Positions 37,337 through 48,200 of a stretch of 64,000 bases of DNA are shown piece after piece. The DNA comes from Nigrospora sphaerica (taxonomy: Eukaryota; Ascomycota; Sordariomycetes; Amphisphaeriales; Apiosporaceae), in assembly GCA_018287875.1 (NCBI GenBank), contig JAGVVL010000002.1:6076001-6140000 (forward strand), given 5' to 3'. Position 1 is the stretch's first letter, and every line of letters begins with the position of its first letter. The notes beneath the pieces are model-generated. The model did not search any database. It had not been told where the DNA came from and worked only from the letters and a program-made list of their open reading frames with translations. Made by a program: the position numbers and the translations under genes.

Positions 37337-38193
37337 GCCAGTTCTTTACAAACCTGGGCCGAGTATCGGAAAGGTCACGCTCCCTGGTTTTGATTCGGTA
37401 CCATGAGCTCAGTCTTATGTAGCATGCCCGGACAGCGCTGTCTGTTAAAAGGATTAGTAGAGCAATGACGCATAATGTACCGAATATGAGACGGGACATA
37501 AGAACTTCAGTACCTAATGGACATGTACCTACGCACTGCTTCCCCCACTGGCCTAAGGCCCCGGCAATTCTCGTTAGGGCAACTTGAGGCAATCTAGCCA
37601 AGAGGCTAGGGCTAGTACTTCTTCTCAGCGCGATGTTACTTACTAAAGTACTTGAGGTACACGTCCCTAACAAAGTGGTACAACAACAGTATAGATTAGG
37701 GTCACGCACCCGGCGCGCGTATTCGTAAACGTCGTTGCATCTGCGCCATCTACTGGCAGGCTTCTTGACATCGGACGGCAACGATGGGCAAAACCGAGGG
37801 CATGGGACGGGGACGGGGGAACGTCAATATAAGGGGCTTCGCAATCCAGGTACGTCAAAAGGCGCGGGCGGGCCGGCATGGGATTTTTACTGGACCGGGC
37901 AGGACAACACAAGGCATGGCGAACGTGCCTTCCTTCTGCTTTTCCCGCCATCGGTTTGAAAAGGCCACCCCTGGACCGCAAACGCGTGGCTACAGGGCGT
38001 GAGACGATCAACCGTCCGTCAGATGGGCCTCGTTCAACCGTGCAATCTCTATGGCCACCACGACGCAAGGCGCTCTTCTTGCTCCCTTGACCCGCACGGC
38101 ACAACGTCAACCAGTATCTGCCTAGACGCTTGCGTGGACCGACGTCCCACGACGAGCTGCCCGATCCAGCTCACACCGTGAGTCCCCAGCAAA
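37337..38193. other. Intergenic between RGS-LOV gene and broken glycosyltransferase
   Basis: No supported gene. The part near 37500-37690 is AT-richer and rich in TACCT/AGGTAC words like the spacer near 27.3 kb. The decayed 5' end of the glycosyltransferase probably lies in its last 100 nt, where a frame with multiple stops precedes the recognisable homology. Confidence 0.45.
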
Positions 38194-39107
38194 ATGGGCG
38201 TGGCGGCTTCCCTGTACCGGCAGCGTCGTGGCCGGCATCCACCGCCGGGCTTCGACGCCTGGTTCCGATACGCCGTGAGTCGGGACGCCTTTACTTCCGA
38301 GTCTTACTTTGACCGCGTCCAATAAGACCTTGCGCCGTTTTGGGCCCTCGACTGGAACCAAACGGTCTACCGCGCCTCGTCGTGGCATCGTATTGTGCGT
38401 GTGCGGAACGGCACAGCCTTCTTCACCGGCGACGTCAAGGGCAGGGTCCCGTGGATGCAACTGTGGACGGACCTCATCGCCGAAGCCGCGCCGCACCTCC
38501 CCGATGTCGATATGCCAGTCAACATAATGGATGAGTCGCGCTTATTCGTGCCCTGGAAAAAATCAGCCAGTACATTGCCCAAGAGCGGAAGAATCGTTCT
38601 ATGGTGCCCTTTGAGAAAGGAGCAAGAAGCTACACAGACCTCGACGAGATCGACGAGCTCCGGGATAATAGTGCGCCGTACGAAGCCGAATGGCTTACCC
38701 ATGACTTTTGGGATATTGCCCGCGACGCCTGTTCACCCACTGCCCCATCTCGGCTCCTTGACTCGCCCGTCGATTTCACCCAGTTACTCGTCTTTCCAAA
38801 AGAGGCCCTGTTGCATCCTGACTATGCTGAGAGGGGATACGTACGCAACTTCACGGCGTCGATGGATGCTTGCATCCAACCCTGGCTACGCGACACCCAC
38901 GGCACTTTCATCGAGCCCGTTTCCATCAAAAGCACCAAGGAGTTGATACCTATTTTCAGCGGCAGCAAAATTCACAACATGAATAATGACATCCTCAATC
39001 CGGGAGCCATGTATACAACCGAGGACCCCATGTACTCGGGCGGCAAAGAACACGGTCTCCGTTGGCCCTCCGACGAACACAAACATCACCCGGGGCGGAA
39101 GCGATGA
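38194..39107 (+). pseudogene. Broken CAP10-like (GT90) glycosyltransferase
   Basis: The reading pattern matches fungal GT90/CAP10-like glycosyltransferases (xylosyl/glucosyl-type Golgi enzymes). It runs from YRQRRGRHPPPGFDAWF through APFWALDWNQ and NIMDESRLFVPW to a SGSKIHNMNNDILNPGAMYTT stretch and YSGGKEHGLRW. Three lesions are visible. An in-frame TAA lies at 38323-38325 between FDRVQ and DLAPFW. A one-base shift lies at about 38556, in TGGAAAAAATC, after which the family pattern continues in the next frame. Homology is lost at 39090-39107, just before the expected conserved catalytic LYWRG region. The upstream start region is also missing. A single error could be technical, but three together indicate a decayed gene. 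No intron arrangement I tried repairs the stop in frame. Confidence 0.8.
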
Positions 39108-39577
39108 ACACGGATGAGTCGTCCAAGACACTCTCGGAGTAGTGCGCCAATGATACCATTTGCATTCTTTTATTAATGGCTTGAAGGCCTGGACGGTCTC
39201 CCCAACGTCCAACCAGGTGTTTGAACACAAGTGCCGCGTACTGGCTCTGTAACTTGCCAGACTTTTTGGGAGAGGGGGGGGGGGTTCTTTTGCTGCGCCG
39301 CAGGCATCACGACGGCGACGGCAAACCTTGGTATTCAATCCTCCACCGGATCTTGGCATCGGCGTAAACCGGATGAGACCGAAGTCGACGTCGGCTTCAG
39401 CAGGCGGGCCGATCGGTGATTCGGGTAAACGCCGACACAGCGGCCGCGCTATCTGCAGCTGACAAGTGCATATGTATTGGGCCACATCCGTACAGTTGCT
39501 AGGACCACAAGAGCTGCAAAATATCGGTTCTTGTCATCCCCCGCACCAACCATATTTGTGTAGGAAATCAGGAAGTT
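39108..39577. other. Intergenic: after the glycosyltransferase relic, SDR promoter
   Basis: No supported gene and no further glycosyltransferase homology. It contains an 11-G run at 39274-39284. Confidence 0.5.
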
Positions 39578-40533
39578 ATGGCGACCTTTGACCCGGCTCT
39601 TCCACTGCTGGGGAAGCTGGCGATCGTGACGGGGGCGTCGAGGGGCCTGGGCGAGGGCATCGCCTTTGAGCTTGCCAGCCGCGGCGCATCGGTGAGTACG
39701 CCCCGAGCCCCCGTCGAGCCCCGGAGCGCCGGGGGGAGGTCGAGGTGAGCAGGACTGATGCGTATTCGCCGGGGCCACCGACAGATCGTCCTGGCCTACG
39801 TGTCGGGAAACAGCCGGGCCAAGGTCGAGGCGCTCGCGGCGCGGATCGAGGCGCTGCCGCACCGGCCGGCGACGCACGCCGTGGCGGCGGACCTGGGCAG
39901 CACGACGGGGGCCGAGGCGCTCGTCGAGTCGGTGTGCCGGTGGCGGGGCGGACCGGAGGCGACGACGGTCGACATACTCGTCAACAACGCGGGCGTGGAG
40001 CGGGTGCGGGCGCTGGGGGCCATCACGGCGGCCGACTTCGCGGCCGTCTATGACGTCAACGTGCGCGGCGTGCTGCTGCTGACGCAGGCGGTGCTGCCGC
40101 GGCTGCGGGCGCCGGGCGGGCGCGTCGTCAACATCGGCTCCGTCGGCGCCCGCGCCGGCTTCCGCGACCTCGGCCTCTACTGCTCCTCCAAGGCCGCCCT
40201 CGAGGGCCTTACGCGCTGCTGGGCCGCCGAGCTCGGCCCCCGCGCCGTCACAGTCAACTGCGTCAACCCCGGCCCCGTCCAGAGCGAGATGCTCGCCAGC
40301 ATCCCCGCCGACCTCGTCGAGGCCCAAAAGGCCGCCACCCCGCTCGAGAACCGCCTGGGCACCGTCCAGGAGGTCGCCGACGTCGTCGCCGCCCTCGCCG
40401 GCCGCGACGGCGCCTGGATCACCGGCCAGGTCATCAGCGCCAGCGGTGTAAGTTCTTCCCCGCCCGGGGGCCGCCCGGCGTTACCGTGGGGGTTACTAAT
40501 AAACCGTCGGACCAGGGCTGGGCCATGTATTGA
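39578..40533 (+). CDS. Short-chain dehydrogenase/reductase (3-oxoacyl-ACP reductase-like)
   Basis: Exons 39578-39691, 39785-40447 and 40516-40533 join in frame to 264 aa. It is a classical SDR of about 260 residues: TGASRGLGEG cofactor loop, LVNNAGVE, a Ser in NIGSVGA, catalytic YCSSK, and the C-terminal GAWITGQVISASGGWAMY. The last exon is only 18 nt and encodes GWAMY plus stop. It is supported by a perfect TTACTAAT branch site in the preceding 68-nt intron and by the GGWAMY ending common in bacterial-type SDRs. The intron-retained frame would instead run on to 40693. It is cytosolic with unknown substrate. It is convergent with the DUF726 gene. Middle-exon codon usage is very GC-rich compared with the flanking relic. 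Confidence 0.9.
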
Positions 40534-40809
40534 GTTGAGTTCACCCTTGGCCGCCTCTCCTCACGGGAACACAGGACGGGTGACCGAGGCGACAAGAACA
40601 TTTCCGACACGTTTCGGCATGAAAGAACAGAACTCGTTCGAGAGGGAAAGAGTACGTCACCCAAAGTCCGGGGACAAGTTTGTAAAGGGTTAGGATTGAT
40701 AGGCCGACGGCGCCGCCGGTGACGTAGAACAATACTAAACATCATTTACCACATTGGGTACTGCCCAGCTAATCTGGATTCTTCCACGCCGGGGGACGGG
40801 GTGTGCACT

Positions 40810-42909
40810 CTAGCGGGTTCTCGTCTGAGCCTGGCTGGTGCTCTGTCTTGTGTTTTCTCGCGTCGCCAACTCGGCCTCCATGTCCTTGGCCTCGTCCTCG
40901 GCGGACTTGCCCTCAGCCTCCTTTCTCTGCCGCTCCTGCTCGGCCTTCAGCTCCTCCTCCTTGAAGCGCCGCATCTGGTCCTCGACGGCGATGGTGTCGA
41001 TGCCCTCGAGGCCCACCTTTTGCATGATGGAGCCGACGAGGAAGCGGTACTGCGTGTGGCCGTCGACCAGGTCCGAGACGTCCACGTTCTCGACGCCCTG
41101 CACGTCGCGGATGCTCTGGAGCCCCGCCACGCCGTACTGGAGGCTGCTGGTGCGGTAGAGGATGCCGAGCAGGTAGTCCTTGGTCGAGTAGACGTTGATG
41201 ATGCGCCCCGGTACGATGGCCCGGATCCGGCGCCACGTTGCCGTGTCCGACGGAACCGGCGCGCCCATGACACAGACCGACTCTACCATGCCCAGGGCCT
41301 TGCGCTCGGCCAGCTCGTTGAGACACGAGTAGATGACGCGCGAGCCCAGCGAGTAGGCGATCAGCGTGACGGGCCGCTCGCCCTGCACTTTGTTGATCAG
41401 CGCGTCGGCCAACACGAGGCCGGCCTTTTCGCTGCGCGACTTGGCGACGCTGAAAGGGTTATCGACGACGCGCGTGGCCTTGGACAGGCCGTACGGCAGC
41501 GTCAGGGCCGAGGCCAGCGCGGCGAATATGGTGTGGCTGATAATTTCCTTCTTGGCCCAGCCCCAGGCGTAGCTCGCGACGTACACCACAAGGGCGCGGC
41601 CGAGGTTCAGCAGCGCCTGGAGCTCCCACCGCAGCGCAAAGGCCTCGGTCGCGTTGGGGCGGAAGATGCGCCACGGCTGCACCACCTCGGACTCGTTCAG
41701 CAGCCAGCCCGAGATGAGGATGGCGACGCGCAGGTGGCGCGAGTCGCTGTCTTCGGGAGCCTTGCCGTCCTGGGCTTCGATGGGCAGGAAGGCGAAGTCT
41801 TCGACCTGTTTCGCATACTCGTCCACCATCTGACCCGTCATCCTGCCGCCGTAGGCACCGAACAGGATCCCGACAAGCGGGGCCGAGCCGGCGAGAGCGC
41901 CGAGATATCCCGCCGTGACCGTGGCCCCCAGCCCGAGGCCTCCCATCACAGTGCCGACCCCTGCGGCCAGGAGCGGGGCGGCGAGACCGCCTGTGACGCC
42001 GATCAGAACAGCGCCGGCCGCCGCGCCAAGCCCGACCTTCCATTTCCGGGCCGTAGAGTTCTTTTCTACTCTTTCGTTCTTCAGATCCTCGGCGTTCATA
42101 TGCTGCTTGGCCGCCTCGAGCAGCCCCTTGGCCACGCTCGACTCGTCTTCCGCAAGCGTATCAGGGGAGATGGAGAGCGCACTGCAGACACGCAGCATCA
42201 GGACGCGCGACTCGGCAGAGTACGTCTGAAGGGAGAGAAGCAGCAGAAGCAGCGAGTGCATGATCAGAACGCGATGAGGCTCGTCCAGGGAGGCAAGGGG
42301 CGTGGGCGGAGGCGGGTAGAGCTTTTGCAGGCTGAGCAGAGCGCCATCTGCCATGGCCTCGGCCGTAGGCGGCCGGGACGCCTCGGACTTTGGGGTTGCC
42401 TTCTTCGCCGCCCCGTCGCCGTTCTGATTGACGGCCTCCCCAACCCGCTGGATGACGGCTTCGCGCCACTGGTCGAAGTGGCTCACGGCGGCATCCCGCA
42501 GGGCCACGTTCTTGTCCTTGGCCAACTCCCTGCGGAGCTGGTCCCGCTTCTTCTTCAGCTCCTTCTCGGCCATCAACGGGTCCTGGGAAGCCTTCTCGGC
42601 CCGCTGCTCCTCGGGCTCCTCGGCGGCCTTGTCCTCGCTGATGTCGAGCTCGTCCTTGGAGGCCGAAGCCGCAAGCTTCGTCGCGGCGACGTCCGTCTCC
42701 CTGTCCTCGACCTCGAACGTCGCCGTCAACTGGCGGCGCATGGCGTCCACCGACTCGGCAATGAGGATGAGCAGGCTTGCCCGGTCCTCGTGCGTCGGCA
42801 GCACCGTCGTCAGCGACTGCTCCTTGTCGCCGCCCTCCCGTGACCCCTCCCCGGGGCTCTCGCGCTTTTCGCCGACGCCGGAGGCGAACTTCTTGAGCCC
42901 CGAAATCAT
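40810..42909 (-). CDS. DUF726 (TMCO4/YFL034W-type) lipase-like membrane protein
   Basis: A single minus-strand exon encodes 699 aa. The N-terminal 200 residues are hydrophilic and partly coiled-coil (DPLMAEKELKKKRDQLRREL). A long glycine/alanine-rich hydrophobic stretch (about 291-355) predicts two or more membrane helices. The C-terminal half is an alpha/beta-hydrolase fold of the DUF726 family, with the nucleophile-elbow-like AYSLGS (Ser520) in the conserved TLIAYSLGSRVIY. YSTKDYLLGILYR and a charged, coiled C-tail follow. Relatives are yeast YFL034W (Mil1, implicated in AP-1/clathrin adaptor traffic) and human TMCO4; enzymatic activity is inferred only. The 680-codon plus-strand frame over the same DNA is a composition shadow. 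Confidence 0.9.
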   Translation of the reverse strand: MISGLKKFASGVGEKRESPGEGSREGGDKEQSLTTVLPTHEDRASLLILIAESVDAMRRQLTATFEVEDRETDVAATKLAASASKDELDISEDKAAEEPEEQRAEKASQDPLMAEKELKKKRDQLRRELAKDKNVALRDAAVSHFDQWREAVIQRVGEAVNQNGDGAAKKATPKSEASRPPTAEAMADGALLSLQKLYPPPPTPLASLDEPHRVLIMHSLLLLLLSLQTYSAESRVLMLRVCSALSISPDTLAEDESSVAKGLLEAAKQHMNAEDLKNERVEKNSTARKWKVGLGAAAGAVLIGVTGGLAAPLLAAGVGTVMGGLGLGATVTAGYLGALAGSAPLVGILFGAYGGRMTGQMVDEYAKQVEDFAFLPIEAQDGKAPEDSDSRHLRVAILISGWLLNESEVVQPWRIFRPNATEAFALRWELQALLNLGRALVVYVASYAWGWAKKEIISHTIFAALASALTLPYGLSKATRVVDNPFSVAKSRSEKAGLVLADALINKVQGERPVTLIAYSLGSRVIYSCLNELAERKALGMVESVCVMGAPVPSDTATWRRIRAIVPGRIINVYSTKDYLLGILYRTSSLQYGVAGLQSIRDVQGVENVDVSDLVDGHTQYRFLVGSIMQKVGLEGIDTIAVEDQMRRFKEEELKAEQERQRKEAEGKSAEDEAKDMEAELATRENTRQSTSQAQTRTR

Positions 42910-43373
42910 CGCGGGCGGGTTGGAGTCAAGGACAAGATGAAATAGATGGATGGGTTAGGAGCGGAAAAGACGGTCCGCATCGCTGCTGCACCAGAGACGG
43001 GCTGGATCCTTTCTATCCGGCGCCTATTGTCACGCTGACGATTGCACCTTCGGGTGATGTCATTGGTGGTAGCGCCCAAGTTTTTATCGATAAGCCCCTG
43101 GAGTCTAATAACACCCCCAGGCTGACGCTGACAAAGTACAATGAAGACATATGCCCCCCGCCGGTAGTCGCAGAAGGCACCCTTCATGAAGCAGAAGCGT
43201 TAAATACGGAGAAAGCGCCGGGAACGAGCTCGCACGGAGGAGCCACGGAGACGGCGAGGCCAAAGATTGCCATTGGGCTCGACATGCGGGATATCTCATG
43301 TACATGTAGATAGACTCTCGCACGCCGGATGCCCCTCGGGAGGCGGGACACTGTCCCAATGCGGCGATAATAC

Positions 43374-43397
43374 AACCAACCAACCAACCAACCAAAC
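43374..43397. repeat. (AACC)n microsatellite
   Basis: About six tandem AACC units about 460 nt upstream of the DUF726 gene start. Not telomeric, because the unit is tetranucleotide and interstitial. Confidence 0.85.
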
Positions 43398-45138
43398 CCC
43401 AGGCCTGCCTTCTCCCAAACATCGAAGCGAAGCCTCTGGCCAAGTGTCGAAAACTTTCAAGGAGAGTGAATCCGTGGAGAGATATCCTTCCAGTTCAAGT
43501 AAGTCTCCAACCGCAAATGAACTCGCCCTTATTCAACCAGCCAAGTTGCTTCGTTGCCGTTATCCGTGCTAATCGAGCCGTCGTCACCTAGGGGTTTCCA
43601 AAGTCAAGTCCAACCCAGACTGCGGAAATCCGCTGCTTTGTCGTTGAGCCTTCTTCTTTCTTGAAAATCACGGAATTGAATCGGTTATCCTCACGCCGTA
43701 GTTGTGCCTGTTGCTTCTGAAGTCGCTCCAAGAACCTTTTGTTCCCTTTTGGCCGCTCGAGGATCGGTGGCAGTAGTAGCAGTTGGCCCGTTATAGATAT
43801 TGAGCAGGATATCCAAAAATTGGTCATCTTCTTGCTTGTGGTTGATGCACCGCTCGGCTGCTTAAGTGAAGCTGGCCTCGTTTCCGGCGCTATGCGGTTT
43901 GTGGTAAGAACGCCCTATGAAATTAATAGGTTAACGAGAGAGGCTTAGAATGGAAGGATTTCCTGGGCAACGTTGCATGCACTAGGGTCATAGAAAGGGT
44001 TCTTCGTAATCAACTCAGAGCTCGCAAAGCCAGGAGACCATTCTAGATCCCTTGGCCCACAACCCCCACGTCGTGATCCTGGCGAGGAAGTGACCGGATG
44101 ATACAAACCGTGTACTGTGATTGATTGGCGGCTATCTCTCTCAACAGGAACCTATTGTAAGCTCTTATAGCAATGAAGAGATCCCACAGAGAACTTCAAG
44201 GATGAATAATCTTTTTGACGTGAGCTGGCCAAGCCTTTGGTATTGAGAATCGCAAAACCAACTTGGCTTTCTTCCTTCTCAGGAAAGGACGAGGGACTTT
44301 GAAGTCGACAGCGATTAAAACCACATCGCCAAAACCCGGCCGTTTCGAGACGACAGACCCAGCCATACGTCTCGGAGCAACATGGAAAGGTCGTGCTTCG
44401 TTATACTCGGCAGCGCTGACTGTGCAACTTTCGTCACGGCTGCCGCTGCGTCCGCTGTTGTGAATAGCTCTTGCGGGCCAGGATACGGACTGTTCGCTTG
44501 GAAGGTTCCTAAGGCGCACTGATGGCGAGAAACCGTTGGAGGACCAGTTCGGAGTATACTATACTTACCACAACCTAGTCACAGAGGTATCCACACACCC
44601 CCGGCGGGAAAGCCAGAGCTCAGGAAGGCTGAAGTAACCGGGAACAGTGTGCTGGACACATCAACGCATTATAATAAATTAGCAGGCGGCTTTTCAGGCC
44701 GTCCCCTACGTGGTAGTGTGAGCCTTGACCGGTATAGTAATCTCCAATACAGGGGCAGAGATTTCCAAATTGTGCGATTCAAGAGGGCTGCGGGCGGGAC
44801 TGCTCAGGTGTCCGACTTCCAATCACGCGAATAAGCCTCCCATTTGCCTATTCCATGTGAGCAAGTGTGCTAATCTCCGGACGACCTCACGTAAGCTGCG
44901 GGGTAATACACATCTCACCTACGCCCAATCAAACTGGACGACGTCGGCTTTTCCGTCGGCTCTTGGCGCCCCATTCGGTTAATTCACCTTCTTGTGACCC
45001 GATACGGAGTAGCATCGTGAGTTGAAACGGGGTAGGCTGGACAGGGCAGGGTGTTGGGGGCGCAGCATTGGGGGCGGAAGGAGGGCTGAAGATGGGGGCC
45101 GGAGCATGGAGGCCAGTCCTCATCGCTTGAGCCTCTAG

Positions 45139-45145
45139 TATAAGA
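45139..45145 (+). promoter_or_regulatory. TATA-like element of the DUF3433 gene
   Basis: The heptamer TATAAGA lies 76-82 nt upstream of the chosen start codon. Position is plausible; use is inferred. Confidence 0.3.
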
Positions 45146-45220
45146 CCGCGTTGGAGTTCACAGGTTCATGGGCGTCACGAGGTAGCAGTCTGTAAGGGAC
45201 GACATCCTGTTGCCTCAGCA

Positions 45221-48200
45221 ATGGACAAACATCATGCATCGAGGGGCGCAAGACCTCATTGCCGAACACCATCGCCTGCCAGTACGATTAACTATAGAAG
45301 GCATATTCGCAACTGTCCAAACTCGAATCCCGATGATGAGTCATCTACACCAAGTGCCGTCGAATCCAACAGCATCAACCAGCAAGGTGCTCACAATTAC
45401 AGACCAACGGCGATGAAATGGCCATTTCTCGTCTCATTAATGTTTCTTTCAATAACCGTCCTGGTCTTGAACATTGTCGCATTAGTAGTTCTGCCGCATG
45501 AGGGTCGTGATGACCCGACTCTGGCCCGGAGAGACATAACGGCAATGGATGATCCAGAGCCGAAAGAAGAGCCCGGAAATGCACTCTGGCAATCTGCACC
45601 CAACCTTGAAAGGATGATTACCGATGACCAGTGCGGACCTCTGACGATGACTGTCACCGAAATGCCCGAGGAAGAAGGTACTACGACGAGTTTCACGACA
45701 GAGGTCGTGACAGAGGTCGTGACAGAATTGGCACGACGCGGGCTCAATGCTAGCTCCTCCAGTGTGATGCCTCCGCCCAACCCATCACAGCCGTGTGTGC
45801 CTGTTACTTTGACGTCGACGTTCACCATTCCGCAAACTCGAGGGGGCCCATATATGACGATCGGAACTTTGACTGTAACCAGAACACTGTACCGCCCCGT
45901 TGAAATTCCGGACCAGGGCAAAGAAACAAACACAGATGGCCCCTCGACCCCTTTCCATACAGCAACCGCAACCCCGGAAATTTTACCTACACCCGAGTCA
46001 AATCTACCGGCAGGGGGCAAAGAAGACGATATCCCTCAAACCACGGAGCCTTGGGGTATCACAATAATACCTGGCCCTCCACAGATGCCTTCTGGCGCCA
46101 GCGACAGCGACGCAAAGGACACCACAGAAACCAGACCAAACCCAGCCACCCAAGTTATTTCCAGTGGCGACTTGCCTAGAATCACAGGGCCCGCAGGTAT
46201 CGACACTAATACGAAGTCACCATTGATGACTCCAAGCTCTGGAAACGACGAGACACACCAAGGAACTACAGCTAGAGGAAGCCCAGCTATAGAGGATACC
46301 CGCTTGGCGACCAGCGCTGGGCGTACGACTGTGTTTGAGAGCACCGAACCGTCTAGTGTGCCGCAGAAACCTCTGGAAGTCTTGACGCGATCACCTCTAA
46401 TCGTGCTCAACTCCGACGGTCGGCCCGTCGCTACCCAATTCATCGACCTACCTGGCGGCTCTACAGAGGACGGCATTGGTGAACATCTGGAGGCGGGACC
46501 CAAGGACCCAGGGGGTTTTGTCAAAGTCATTTTGGTAAATGTCGATGGTCATCCTACCGCCACTACAACTATCGAAAAGCCTACAAGCTCTCCTGTAGAG
46601 CCCGACGATCCAGGCCAAATCACAACACAAACGCTGTCCCGTGCCAGGGTCGTTTTGGCTGATACCAATGGCCGCCCTACCGCCACCAGGACCATCGACG
46701 TGCTGGTAGTGTCGACTGTGGACTTTGCTTCAGGAAAGGGTGAACCGCATTCTGAGATGCCACACGGACTCATGCAATCGCAGTCTCTTTTCACTTCCAG
46801 GATTGTTATGACCGATTCCAGGGGCCAGCCTACCGCTACTAGCTTTGTCGAAATGCTCCTCGTCTCCCCTGCTGCTCATACATCCTTCAGACCAGAGCCG
46901 AATCCCGAGGCTCCCAACGGGGCCGTAACGGAAGTCTTGGTCGATGCTCAAGGCGTCCCTTATTCGACCGCTGTTGTAATCACCGCCCCCCCTCGACCCT
47001 GGGTCACGACGCTCTCACGAAGTGGCGTTCCCTGGACAACCATCACCGCCAATTCGAGTGGACCAACATATATACCCTACCTGGAGGAAACAACCTATAC
47101 CATGACGAGATGGCAGTACTTCATCGGCATGTTCCTACCCACGCTGCTTACCACCGCGGTCTTGATACCGGTTCGCATGCTCGACTGCAACGTGATGCTA
47201 CTCTACCCTTTCCACGCACTGGCAAGCGCCGAAGGCTCACTGGCGTCCGAGTCAATGCTTGCCAAGACCGGCAGCACCAGCCAGAGGATGGCCGCGGTCC
47301 TGAACCCATCGAGAGACAAGATGCTCCTGGTCATGACGACGGCGCTTTTGCTGACCTCCACCGTCGTGACGGCGCTTTCGGGCGAGGCGGTGGGCATTTC
47401 CCTGCACGGCTGCGAAAAAAGCAGCCTAGACCTAACGAACTGTGCCATGTCGCTTTCCGTTTCCCCGGCTGCCGCCAAAGCTACGCTGGCCCTCCTGGCG
47501 TTCCTGGTCCTCGTGCTCTTCTTCACTATCCTGCTTCTTCGCCGGTGGCAGTCCGGAGTCCCGACCAACCCGTGGAGCCTGGGCAGCATGGCCATACTCT
47601 CGTCGCACGCCGGGACGAGGAGCGTGATTCTGGAGACCCCCGGCGCTCCACGACCGGCTTCAGAAAAGGCACAAAGCGCCGCCATCGGTGCGCAGGCTTT
47701 TCGTTTGCATCAGGGACGGATTGAAGCAACTCTGCCCAAGACGGATAGCCTTTCTTGTGAGGAGGCGCCGCCGCGTCCCACGCCCGCTTTTGTCGAGCCG
47801 AATCGCCGTTGCCATAGCCCTGGGCACTTCACGATGCTTACTCTGTGGGCCCGCCTGCTCTTCTTCGCCTTCCTCGGCGGCACCCTGTCCATGGTGACGT
47901 ATTACCAGAGCGGCTACTGGGCCAACGGTTTCGAGGACTTCATGGCCGGCTACAGCTTCGGTGTGAAGTTTCTGTTTACCTCCATCGGGGTCGCCATTAA
48001 CTATTTCTGGGGGAGTTTCTTCCTCGGCGTTTCGACGCTGTCGCCGTTCCAGCTCCTGGCCTCGTCGCCCCGGGAGGCGCGCCGCTCGATCTTGCTGGGA
48101 CCGCCCAGCGACGCCTTTTCCGGCCTCTGGACCGGCCTCCGGCGACGGCACGGCTTCCTTGCCGTCACGGCCTTCACGGCGTGCCTGGCCGAGTTCCTGC

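Larger units (their letters stand above)
42910..45220. other. 2.3 kb intergenic region (divergent promoters)
   Basis: No supported gene. It contains an (AACC)n tract at about 43374-43397 and AT-richer DNA from 43.6 to 44.9 kb. Open frames (for example 44196-44519, -) carry no recognisable domain. Confidence 0.5.

Noticed and set aside
38272..38326. An intron that would remove the premature stop in the glycosyltransferase
   Set aside because: The only plausible donor/acceptor pair (GTGAGT to AATAAG) changes frame and deletes conserved residues; it also leaves the later frame change and truncation unexplained.
40801..42843. 680-codon plus-strand open frame over the DUF726 gene
   Set aside because: Leu/Gly/Arg-rich shadow; the minus-strand frame has the conserved AYSLGS hydrolase region and membrane helices.
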